From contig JANFNE010000007.1 in the NCBI GenBank assembly GCA_024867545.1, forward strand, positions 62,001-126,000: a stretch of 64,000 nucleotides of DNA. Reading direction: 5' to 3'. Shown here in pieces: positions 51,726 through 62,720 of the stretch; the stretch's first letter is position 1, and every line of letters begins with the position of its first letter. This stretch comes from Phytopythium helicoides. Taxonomy: Eukaryota; Oomycota; Peronosporomycetes; Pythiales; Pythiaceae. The translations under genes were made by a program, and so were the position numbers. The notes below the pieces were generated by a model. It was not told the origin of the DNA. It did no database searches and saw only the letters and a program-made list of their open reading frames with translations.

Positions 51726-52702
51726 ATGGCGCGTGCTACGCTGCTGTTCGCCCACGGCGGAGGATTCTGCAAGGAGACATGGAACCCAATAATCCGCCGC
51801 GTGCGAGAAGCTCCGCTGCTGCAGTCGCTCGCCACCGACATCGAGTCGTTCGACTTCCTCTACCACGGGAGTCGGCGTGATGAGTCCGTGGCGCCAGTGA
51901 TCGACCTGAGCAACCCGAAATCGCCGCGTGTCCAACATCCCGCGCAGAACATCGTTCGTTGGAGCTCGGCTCAGGTGCTCGACGAGGTGAAGGCTATCCG
52001 CGCCAGGAAGCCCAAGCCACATCCGCTGATCGGTATTGGACATTCGATGGGAGCTGGAGCACTTTGGAACATCGAGGTGCAACACCCGGGGACGTTCGAC
52101 GGACTCGTGCTGTTTGAACCAGTGTTCGGCAACAACATCCCGAATGGTGAGGCGGTCACAGACTTTTTGGTCTCCCTCGCACTTCAGCGCGAGTCGTCGT
52201 GGTGGGTTTGCTTTCCTCTGCTGTCTTGTTGACATGTGTGGATGAGGGCTCATTGTAATGGAGTGTTGCTTGAATCAGGCCGACGCGAGCAGAAGCCGTC
52301 GCGCACTTCGAGCAGCTCAAGAACTTCCGGAACTGGGATCGCGAGTCGCTTGCGGCTTACTTGGAAGGCGCTCTCGTCGAGGAAGCTGATGGCACTACTG
52401 TGCTTGCCTGCCACCCTCATATTGAGGCGTCGCTGTGTTGCCACAAGGTCCTCAACTTTGAAGCCGATGAGCCGTCGCGCGTCAAGTGCAAAGTGACTGT
52501 CCACTACGGCAGCAAAACCAAGATGTTTCACCCGCCATCCGCTCTCGACATGCAAAAGAAGTGGCCCCATATCTACACGCTACAACCACCTATGGACAAC
52601 TGCTCGCATGTCATGGTGCTCGAGAATCCGGAGTTGTCGGCGCAGCGCATTGTGGAGGATCTCGCGCAACTCGACACTTACAAGCTCCAGTCGAAGATGT
52701 AA
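51726..52702 (+). CDS. Alpha/beta-hydrolase copy 5
   Basis: Exons 51726-52201 and 52279-52702, 299 aa; intron identical in sequence to that of copy 4. Differs from copy 4 near the N-terminus (RRVREAPLLQSLATDIESFD instead of RRLKESPLLQSIPTDFETFD) and has GALWNIEV. Nucleophile Ser ~107 and His ~269 present. Inverted partner is copy 10. The frame is open upstream of the ATG, but that stretch is unrelated to the family. Confidence 0.88.
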
Positions 52703-53232
52703 GCATCGACACGAGTAGAGCAGCTGGTTGTTGTTGTTGACGCAATAATGCAGAGAGTGAAACCTGACGTGTGTGGGAATTGCACATCTCTTGTTGACGG
52801 AGTGAAGTGAAGAAGATAAGCGCAAAAAATTGCCATTGTCATGGATTGGAGCTTGCGTAGTGCACTCCACTGTCGATCGAGGGTCTCACAGGGGATCACT
52901 CACCTTGAAGCTTGGTTGACGTGGTGGCACTTGATGTGGTTCAACATGCTGTGTAAACTTGAATGTCAGCAGTTCTTCGCGTAGAAATCCTTGGACAACA
53001 TGAATATCAGGGAGGCTCTGGTCAACGAATGCGATGTTCAATTCTCGTCGGGACCGCTTGAATAGTGGTTCACGTCACTAAGCATCCATTTGATGACGAA
53101 AACACGTAATCGCGTGGAGATCCTATATCCGATACTTCATGGATGCCTTTTCTTGCAGTCAAGTGCATGATGAATTCTACTCACATCAAACCAACAGTAA
53201 CAGCGTGCCTGTACCTATTCGTACTGATAAAA
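52703..53232. repeat. 3' flank of copy 5 (direct repeat of copy 4 flank)
   Basis: 52703-53098 repeats 49945-50340 with very few changes, then homology stops (...TTTGATGACGAAAACACG versus ...TTTGATGACGATGTCACG). No gene. Confidence 0.6.
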
Positions 53233-54316
53233 TCACATACGAGAATGCTGCAGTAGCGTGCCCAGCTGAAACTTGAGTGCGCCGAGCACCTCAGTTGCGC
53301 ACGCAGCAGGGTCCTCCACCACCATGAGATGCGTGCAGCCCTTGATCGGCTTGTCAGCAAATCGGTAAATGAATGGATATCGCTCAGCGAGATCCGCAAA
53401 CACGTGCGGCTGGAAGAGCCGCGTGTTCTCCGCGTAGTGGATCGACACTTGACATTTGAGGCTTGAATGGGAGTGCTGCGAGAGCCACAGTGGACGTCCG
53501 CATGAGAAAGCTGCCTCCAGCTCCGGTGGACAACCAAGTGTGACGGAGAAGCAGTCGTAAGGATGAGGAACGATGGCGCCCCCAAACCAGCTCCTCAGGC
53601 TTTCGCGGTCCCATTTGGTAAATCGTTTGGCGGTCGCGACGTGGTGCTCGGCGACTGAGATCGATGACCTGACACGTGCGTAGGAGGCGGGGGTGACCCG
53701 TGAGATGATATCAAACGCAATAATGAAGATGACCTCCGCCTCACCACGTAGACGTGCGCTGTAGTGTGGCTGCAACAACCAGATCGAGGAGCGCGGCACT
53801 CGCTGCAAACTCGTCAGGATGTCCGTAAATCGGCTCGAAGAGGATCAAGCTGCTAAATAACCCGTCTTGTGTCGCAACTGCATTGAGGAGTGCAGATGCA
53901 CCCATGGAATGACCCACGCCGACGAGGAAGCGTCTGGTCCTTTTCTTTTCGGTCGCACACACTTCGCCATCAATATTGTGCCAGGATCTAGCCGCTCTCA
54001 ACACTGCAATGGTTGTCCACTCGACCCACGAGTTGGCTGGATGCTCGACTCGGTACGACGAAAACGCGGACTCTTCGGATATTGAACAAGTGACGCGCGG
54101 CATCGACTCTTCCTCACCCATTTTGAATACTCTGCTCTCGCTCCCGTGGTACGGCAAGTCGATTGTCTCGTATTTGAATTGCACACCTGATGTGGCGGAA
54201 AGTAGCGATGACTGCTGGACACGACGAATGATTGGCGTCCAAATCTCCTTGCAAAATCCTCCACCGTGGACGAAGAGCAAAGTGACCACGGTGCCTGGAT
54301 CGGACGGCAAGTACAT
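53233..54316 (-). CDS. Alpha/beta-hydrolase copy 6
   Basis: Exons 54316-53745 and 53668-53233, 335 aa; start at the first ATG (the frame is open further upstream without ATG). Near-identical to copy 2 with small changes (SSLLSATSGVQF, PDEFAASAALL, DKPIKGCTHLM). Nucleophile Ser ~137 in GVGHSMGAS; His in GCTHLMVVEDP. Confidence 0.85.
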
Positions 54317-54485
54317 GTTAGAAGGTGTGCAGATTCGGAAGTGAAGTGGGAGTAGTTCGGCAAGAAGAGATTGAATGAAGCGAGCAAGCTTGAACAGCAA
54401 TTGTGCTGGTGTATTCAAAGGAGAGTGGCACGCTATCGCCAAGGTGCAATCTCAGGTTCTCTGTGATTGCCACTGGTGAAGCTCT

Positions 54486-55511
54486 CTACAGTTTGGAAGT
54501 GGTGTTGAATATGGGAAATGTCGCCAAGTCGGCGAGGATTGCAGCCGTGCATGCATCTGGGTCCTCCATCACCAGCGCGTGGGAAAGGTTTGGAATGGGA
54601 GTGCGCACCGTGTAAGTTTCTGGAAATTGTTCAGCAGCCTCCTCGAACCACTCAAGATCGACAATACGCGAGCGGCCCCCGTTTTCCAAAACAATCTTGC
54701 ATCGAGGAGTTGCACGTTGCTCTTCTGTAAACCAAAGGCGCCATCCGCAATAAATCGACGCTTCGATTGCAGGAGCACAAGCAAGCGTCATAGGGCCCTC
54801 AGCTGTATTGGATGTATTCGGGGTGGCAGGAACAACAGCTCCATCGAACCAGGCATCGAGGCTCTCACGATTCCAAGATGAGAAGTTCTTCCACCGATGA
54901 AAGTGGTCGTGAGCGGCTTTCTTGGACGGCCTAGCAATTTGCAAATCAACATGTTAGCGTAGGTAGCAGACGGATTACCTTCTACCTCAAACCAAAACCA
55001 GACAACAATCGCACCATTGGGACTCTCGCTGAAGCGTGATAGAGGCCAAAAAGTCGAACCTCGCACGGACATTTGAGTAATTTGGTCCGTAGATGGGTTC
55101 AAACAATACCAAGCCGCTAAAGCTGCCAGGATGATCAACCTCAGTCTTCCACAGTGCTGCTGCTCCCATTGAGTGCCCAATCCCGATGATCACACTTCCA
55201 GGAGGAGAGGTACTCTGGATTTGCTTCACCGCCTTGTACACCGCAGCAGAAGCCCAACCAGTCCACGAATTCCCCGGATGAGCCACGCGAGGATTCGTCT
55301 CTTCTCCATTCACGTAGTAGATGCGGGGCGGCACCGACTCGTCACGGTTTTCGCCATGGAATGGGAGGTCAAAAGTCTTGAACGAAGCTCCGCGAAGTTG
55401 AGGAGCCTGGCGGAGGCGACGCACAATGGGGTTCCAAACCTGGCGGCAGAATCCCGCACCATGAACGAAGAGAAGCGTAACTTGCTGTGGAGTGGAGACC
55501 TTCTGTGCCAT
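54486..55511 (-). CDS. Alpha/beta-hydrolase copy 7
   Basis: Exons 55511-55015 and 54930-54486, 313 aa. Near-identical to copy 3; changes include FVHGAGFCRQVW, GIGHSMGAAAL and NLSHALVMEDP. All motifs and the split Trp codon are intact. Confidence 0.85.
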
Positions 55512-55947
55512 GGCTGGCAAATTCTGAAGTGCAGCCGATCAACAATCTCTCGATTGTTTTACTACTGCAGTGGTACTGTTGAAGCTCGTCGTGATTACGA
55601 TACATAGCGGCAGTGGCAGATCCTGTCTGCGAGGATCTTCATGCTCTCAACCTGCTGGTAACTTTCATTCGAGCCGGCTAGCTCTACTGTTGCAATTACC
55701 ATCGACAACTCGTCCTCGTGTTCGGGTAAGAAGTGCATCGCGATTCAGTGGTGTTGCCTGCTAGTGCACATGCTAAGTTGTGTGTTCTCGCAAGAGCGTC
55801 GATGGAATATGTCAATCGTCATTTTTCCACTATGTTGTGGCGTCCATTCAACATCCCAACAACAGCAGTGTTGATGATGAATACAAACAGAACACACAAA
55901 ATACAGAGGCATCAAGGTATTCGATCCGAATGAGCAACACACACATC
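55512..55947. other. Gap between hydrolase copies 7 and 8
   Basis: 436 nt; promoter of copy 7, partly homologous to 38268-38780. No gene. Confidence 0.4.
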
Positions 55948-56971
55948 CTAGGTGCTGCTCGACTCCACCTGAAACGCAGCAAGCTGACCAAGATCCTCCA
56001 CGATACGGACGGTAGACAGCTCGGGATTCTCCAGCACCATGACGTGCGAGAGACCCTTCATGGGTTCATGCAGCTTGTACACTTCCGGCAGCTTCTCTTG
56101 CATCGGCGCGATGGCATGGTTGAACCAGAGCTTGGAGCGATCCCCCCAGTGGAAGGTGATCGGACACTTGGGCTGCGACCACTCGGTCTCGTCCATGAAG
56201 AGCGGAGGCTGGCAATAGAGCGATGCCTCAATGTGCGGGTGGCACACGAGCGAGATGGAGCCGTCTTGCTCCTCGGCAAGAGCGCCTTCGATGTAGGCGG
56301 TGAGCACCTCACGATCCCAGCGCGCAAAGTTGCGCAACGTCGACAGGTGCTCGACAGCAGCGGCATGAGACGGCCTACACACACGAGTCGGTTCCTCAGT
56401 CAGCACACCGACATCGACGACAGCAACACAAACCCTACGAGCTCCAAACGCACCACGATGCCTTGCGCTGCAGCGTGACAGCCACATACAAGTCGAGCAC
56501 GTACTCCGTCTGCGGGTCTCGCGGGTCAAACACGGGCTCAAACAGGATGAGGCCGTCAAACGTGCCGGGGGACTTGGCTTCCGTCTTCCACAGTCCCGTG
56601 GACCCCATCGAGTGGCCGACACCGATGAGCCAGTGCTTCTTCCGGCCGTTCGCGCCGACCTCATTGTTCGGGTGCTTCTGCTTCCACTCCTCGACCTGAC
56701 TCGCGACCGCCTCGCTCGCCCACTCGACCAGGTCGTGCTTGGGGTTGCGCACCCGTGGCGCCTTCGGGTTGGTTAGATCGACCTCCATGACGTCGACCAT
56801 GCTGGCGTCGCGGTTGCTGCCATGGTAGGGGAAGTCGAACGTCTGGAACTCGGCCGCGACGCTCTTGAGCAGCGGAGACTCTCGCAGGCGCCGGATGATT
56901 GGGTTCCACGTCTCCTTGCAGAAGCCTCCGCCATGCGCGAACAGCAGCGTCACCGTCTCGCCGGAGCTCAT
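55948..56971 (-). CDS. Alpha/beta-hydrolase copy 8
   Basis: Exons 56971-56454 and 56374-55948, 314 aa; donor GTGCGT, acceptor gtgtgtag. Sequence shows VTLLFAHGGGFCKETWNP, Ser ~121 in GVGHSMGST (the only copy with Ser-Thr after GHSMG), LILFEPVFD and GLSHVMVLENPELS. It is intermediate between copy 1 and the copy 4/5 group, is single-copy within the window and is GC-richer than its neighbours, suggesting an older member. Confidence 0.87.
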
Positions 56972-57431
56972 CGTTGAACTCGCGGAGCGTTTGCGAAATG
57001 CACGGTGCTGTGGAGTTGCTGAGGGTTGCGCAGCATGGCGATCTTCGACCGCGAGGCGTGAGGTTGATGGTCATCAAATGGATGCTTAGTGACGTAAGGG
57101 AGCGTAGCCTTTGGTTGTGGGAGCAATCATTTGACATGATTGTTCCTCAGTTGAAGATGCCACGTACGTCATTCAGCTACGTCACACAGCTGACAAATCC
57201 CCCGTGAAGCAGCTCAAATCCCAAGACAGCTGAACAGCAGTGCACGTCGGGTTCTACTCCGGTGGACGTGCGCAATGCGTCTTTGAACGGCACTGGAAGT
57301 CACGCTATCACCATGGCGCTTACGGAAACAATTGCAAGGATTGAAATGCTGGCGTAGAGATGAGCAAAATGTCATGGCATCTCAGTCTTCATTTCGCAAA
57401 CTCTGCAAGACTGCAAGGCAAGGATACAATC
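56972..57431. promoter_or_regulatory. Divergent region between hydrolase copies 8 and 9
   Basis: 460 nt. 57080-57430 resembles the upstream region of copy 5 (51330-51720: GAGCAATCATTTGACATGAT, CACGTCGGGTTCT), so these two genes share promoter sequence. Confidence 0.45.
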
Positions 57432-58406
57432 ATGGCGCGTGCCACGCTGCTGTTCGCCCACGGCGGCGGATTCTGCAAGGAAACATGGAATCCAATCATC
57501 CGCCGCGTTCGAGAGTCTCTGCTGCTACAATCGATCCCAGCCGACTTTGAGACGTTCGATTTCCAGTACCACGGCAGTCGTCGTGATGAATCTGTGGCGC
57601 CAGTGTTCAACCAAATCGGCCCGCAGTCGGTTCGTGTGCAGCATCCCGCTCAAGAATTGACTCGCTGGACGTCGGCCCAGGTGCTAGAAGAAGTAAAAGC
57701 CATTCGCGCCAGGAAGCCCAAGCCGCATCCGTTCATTGGCATTGGGCACTCAATGGGTGCCTCGGCACTCTGGAACATCGAAGTACAGAACCCTGGGACG
57801 TTCGATGGGCTCATACTCTTTGAGCCCATGTACGGAACCCACCTCCCCGGTGGTGGTGACAAGATTGTGGATTTCTTGGTCTCTCTCACTCTTCAGCGCG
57901 AGTCGTCGTGGTGAGTTCCTTGGATGGTGTCCAATGAATTGGTGTTCATTAGCACTGATATCAATATTGTGTCGTCAATCAGGCCAACGCGAGCTAAGGC
58001 TATTGCCCACTTTGAGCAGCTTAAGAACTTCAAGAACTGGGACCGCGAGTCTCTCGCTGCATACTTGGACGGCGCACTTGTCGAAGAGACCGATGGCACG
58101 ATTGCCCTTGCCTGCCATCCTCACATTGAGGCAGCATTCTACTGCCACAAAGCGCTCAACTATGAAGGCAATGAGCCCTCTCGAGTGCAGTGCAAGGTGA
58201 CCTTCCATTATGGCAGCCGAACGAAGATGTTCTACCCACCCACATTCGACAAAATCCTCAGCAAATGGTCCGACACCTACACATTGCGTCCGCCCATGGA
58301 CAACTGCTCGCACGCAATGGTGCTCGAGAATCCGGAGTTGTCGGCGCAGCGCATTGTGGAGGATCTCGCGCAACTCGACACCTTCAAGCTCCAGTCGAAG
58401 ATTTAA
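57432..58406 (+). CDS. Alpha/beta-hydrolase copy 9
   Basis: Exons 57432-57910 and 57983-58406, 300 aa; donor GTGAGT, acceptor tcaatcag. Relative of copies 4/5/10/11 with its own differences (VAPVFNQIGPQSVRVQHP, FEPMYGTHLPGGGDKIVD, FYPPTFDKILSKW). Ser ~107 in GIGHSMGAS and His in NCSHAMVLENPE. Its last ~85 bases are nearly identical to copies 4/5, hinting at gene conversion. Confidence 0.87.
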
Positions 58407-58981
58407 GTCGAAGGTTTAGGCTGTAGTGATCGGATTTGTGTGGTTGACGACACCGTGTGCCTCTTCGCTATCGCAATAGACTTATGCAGTTGATCTTTTG
58501 AGTAGCAATGAAAGCTCAAACTGCCTAACTCGGTTTTTCTACTTGGACAGCAACACATTGATAGCATGGCGCCGACACTGTGGGTGACCTCTCTCCCTCG
58601 CATCAGGCTCTTGCACGCAAAGAGATGATCCAAGAGAATTTTCGCACGATCACGTGGCATTGTCATCAAATGAGTGCCTAGTGACGTGAACCACTATCCA
58701 AGCGGCGGTCAAATTCTCCAAGCAGCCCCGACGGGAATTGAACATCGCACTCGTCGTCCAGTGGTTTCTATTCAAACTTACACAAAATGTTCAATCACAG
58801 TAAGCTTGAAGGTGAATGATCCCCTTTGAGGCCCTCGACAGTGGAGTACAACGCAAGCTCCAATCCATTTGCACTTACTTTCGTGAACATAAGAGACGCA
58901 ATTCCCACACACGTCAGGTTTCACTCTCTGCATTATTGCGTCAACAACAACAACAACCAGCTGCTCTACTCGAATCGATGC
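58407..58981. other. Convergent gap between hydrolase copies 9 and 10
   Basis: 575 nt. 58680-58981 is a diverged, shortened version of the 3' flank found after copies 4, 5 and 11. No gene. Confidence 0.4.
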
Positions 58982-59956
58982 TTACATCTTCGATTGAAGC
59001 TTGTAAGTGTCGAGTTGCGCGAGATCCTCCACAATGCGCTGCGCCGACAACTCCGGATTCTCGAGCACCATGACATGCGAGCAGTTGTCCATAGGTGGTT
59101 GTAGCGTGTAGATATGGGGCCACTTCTTTTGCATGTCGAGAGCGGATGGCGGGTGAAACATCTTGGTTTTGCTGCCGTAGTGGACAGTCACTTTGCACTT
59201 GACGCGCGACGGCTCATCGGCTTCAAAGTTGAGGACCTTGTGGCAACACAGCGACGCCTCAATATGAGGGTGGCAGGCAAGCACAGTAGTGCCATCAGCT
59301 TCCTCGACGAGAGCGCCTTCCAAGTAAGCCGCAAGCGACTCGCGATCCCAGTTCCGGAAGTTCTTGAGCTGCTCGAAGTGCGCGACGGCTTCTGCTCGCG
59401 TCGGCCTGATTCAATCAACACCCCGTTGCAATGAACTCTCAGATATGCAGGTCAACGACAGCAGAGGAAAGCAAACCCACCACGACGACTCGCGCTGAAG
59501 TGCGAGGGAGACCAAAAAGTCTGTGACCGCCTCACCATTCGGGATGTTGTTGCCGAACACTGGTTCAAACAGCACGAGTCCGTCGAACGTCCCTGGGTGT
59601 TGCACCTCGATGCTCCAAAGTGCTCCAGCTCCCATCGAATGTCCAATACCGATCAGCGGGTGCGGCTTGGGCTTCCTGGCGCGGATAGCCTTCACCTCGT
59701 CGAGCACCTGAGCCGAGCTCCAACGAACGATGTTCTGCGCGGGATGTTGGACACGCGGTGATTTCGGGTTGCTCAGGTCGATCACTGGCGCCACGGACTC
59801 ATCACGCCGACTGCCGTGGTAGAGGAAGTCGAACGACTCGATGTCGGTGGCGAGCGACTGCAGCAGCGGAGCTTCTCGCACGCGGCGGATTATTGGGTTC
59901 CATGTCTCTTTACAGAATCCTCCGCCGTGGGCGAACAGCAGCGTAGCACGCGCCAT
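58982..59956 (-). CDS. Alpha/beta-hydrolase copy 10
   Basis: Exons 59956-59481 and 59405-58982, 299 aa. Inverted counterpart of copy 5, with GALWSIEV as in copy 4. The intron is mosaic: its 5' half matches copies 4/5 and its 3' half matches copy 11. Ser ~107 and His ~269 present. Confidence 0.88.
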
Positions 59957-61742
59957 GATGTTAACTGGGGTAGCAGTCTTGTAGAGCAGTTTGCGAAATG
60001 AGGACTCCTCATTTTGAACCTCCTCACCAAGACTGCAACTCCGGTGAGGACTGAGGTGCCATGGTGTTTCGCTCATCTCAATGCCAGCATCCCAATCCCT
60101 GCAATTGTTTCTGTAAGCACCAAGGTGATAGCGTGACTTCCAGCGCCGTAAATGGATGCACTGCGCTCGTCCATCGAAGCAGAACCCGACGTGTACTGGT
60201 ATGTCCTGCTGTCGAGCTGTCATGGGATTTGAGCTGCTTTACGAAGGATCTGTCATCTTTGCGTTTGTGTGACGTAGCGATCGTTGGTGTAATGACGCGC
60301 GTGGCAACCTTTAGCAGGCTGCTACACAATCATGTCAAATGATTGCTCCGACAACCAAATCATATATTTCAGCGGGAAACTCCGGTTTCTCTTGCCCAGC
60401 GCATCGCGACGTCAGCTATTTTTTTGTCCAGGCTCGCCCAGGTCTTTCGCAGCCGAGGGACGCGGCTGGTCTTTGGAACTGTCGGATCAGGGTAGGATAG
60501 TGAGCAATTGATTCAAGAACATTCCAATTCGCTCTCAAGCATCAACCGGATCGGCTTTCGGCGATGCGGAAGCGATCAACAAGTTCGGGCCTCGACTTTC
60601 GTTCGATTTTAAATTCTTTGATCGAATTTGTAACCTGTAAAGACTATTGTATCACCGACCAGCCGCATGCCGATGATGTGGGTCGGTTCGTTTGAGTTAT
60701 CGTGGAATCTCCTAAAGACTGTGACGTCGCCGCACAAGAGTGATAATCCGAAGCTAACCAGATAGCTAGATGGGAATCATGAATGATAATGCGCACGGAG
60801 CTACTATCGTGTGGTGCTTTGAGTTGCTACTGCCATTCTCGTTGCTGTCCGAGCCACGGTCGTCTTGTGGTTTGATCCGCTGTGTAGTTTATTTGTTTTG
60901 ATGATTCAAGTTACCCTGATTCTGTCGTAGTATTCTTTGTTGCAGGTTGATCTTTAGTCGGTGGAGTTGCATATGATCTCTCAAGTTTGCTTTCCATCCA
61001 CAATCCATGGCGGTTGCCTCTCTTTTGACCATCATTGGTTCCTTGTGATTCATCTCTTTCCTCAACGCCAAATTTGAGAGAAACCAACCTTCATTCTGTC
61101 TGGCTCAGTGTTATTTGGTCTATAACTCTATAACTTTAGAGAGCAGATACTGGTCTAACACGAGTACATCGATTAGGCTCCTAGCTAACGCACTGAAGTG
61201 CTTACACAGCCCTCTCAAAGCTCTCCGATAGAGTAGCCAGCACATCGGCATAATTCAAGACCAGGTGAGTGTGATAAATCACCCAGGTTTTTGCGCACGA
61301 GCGGATGATCCGATTGGATTTCCGCAGAAATTACGTGACATCGTCATCAAATGGATGCTTAGTGACGTGAACCAATATCCAAGCGGTCCCGACGAGAATT
61401 GAACATCGCATTCGTTGACCAGAGCCTTCCCCTGATATTCATGCTGTCCAAGGATTTCTACGCGAAGAACTGCTGGCATTCAAGTTTACACAACATGTTG
61501 AGCCACATCAAGTGCCACCACGTCAACCAAGCTTCAAGGTAAGTGATCCCCTGTGAGACCCTCGATCGACAGTGGAATGCACTACGCAAGCTCCAATCCA
61601 TGACAATGGCAATTTTTTGCGCTTATCTTCTTCACTTCACTCCGTCAACAAGAGATGTGCAATTCCCACACACGTCAGGTTTCACTCTCTGCATTATTGC
61701 GTCAACAACAACAACAACCAGCTGCTCTACTCGAGTGGATGC
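59957..61742. repeat. Spacer of the right arm between copies 10 and 11
   Basis: Inverted copy of 49945-51725, with only scattered single-base differences. No gene supported; it holds the promoter of copy 10 and the 3' flank of copy 11. Confidence 0.6.
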
Positions 61743-62720
61743 TTACATCTTCGATTGAAGCTTGTAAGTGTCGAGTTGCGCAAGATCCTCCACGATGCGC
61801 TGCGCCGACAACTCCGGATTCTCGAGCACCATGACATGCGAGCAGTTGTCCATAGGTGGTTGTAGCGTGTAGATATGGGGCCACTTCTTTTGCATGTCGA
61901 GAGCGGATGGCGGGTGAAACATCTTGGTTTTGCTGCCGTAGTGGACAGTCACTTTGCACTTGACGCGCGACGGCTCATCGGCTTCAAAGTTGAGGACCTT
62001 GTGGCAACACAGCGACGCCTCAATATGAGGGTGGCAGGCAAGCACAGTAGTGCCATCAGCTTCCTCGACGAGAGCGCCTTCCAAGTAAGCCGCAAGCGAC
62101 TCGCGATCCCAGTTCCGGAAGTTCTTGAGCTGCTCGAAGTGCGCGACGGCTTCTGCTCGCGTCGGCCTGATTCAATCAACACTCCATTACAATGAGCTCT
62201 CACATATACAGGTCAACAAGACAGCAAAGGCAAGCAAAACTCACCACGATGACACGCGCTGAAGCGTGAGAGTGACAAAGAAGTCCGTGATTGCCTCAGC
62301 ATTTGGAATTTCATGTCCGAACACTGGTTCAAACAGCACGAGACCGTCGAATGTCCCTGGATGTTTCACCTCGATGTTCCAAAGTGCTGCAGCTCCCATC
62401 GAGTGTCCAATACCGATTAGCGGGTGTGGCTTGGGCTTCCTGGCGCGGATAGCCTTCACCTCGTCGAGCACCTGAGCCGAGCTCCAGCGGGTAAGGTCCT
62501 GCGCGGGATGTTGGACACGCGGCGATTGCGGGTTGCTCAGGTCGATCACTGGCGCCACGGACTCATCGCGCCTACTACCGTGGTAGAGGAAGTCGAACGT
62601 CTCAAAGTCGGTCGGGATCGATTGTAGCAGCGGAGACTCTTTCAGACGGCGAGTGATGGGGTTCCATGTCTCCTTGCAGAATCCTCCGCCGTGGGCGAAC
62701 AGCAGTGTGGCATGTGCCAT
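61743..62720 (-). CDS. Alpha/beta-hydrolase copy 11
   Basis: Exons 62720-62245 and 62166-61743, 299 aa; ATG at 62720, donor GTGAGT. Inverted counterpart of copy 4 but with its natural upstream sequence (TTGGGACTCCAAGCCAAGCC...) still attached. Exon 1 differs from copy 4 in its second half (NPQSPRVQHPAQDLTRW, GHSMGAAALWNIEVKHP, FGHEIPNAEAITDFFVTLTL), whereas exon 2 is like copies 5 and 10. Confidence 0.88.
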
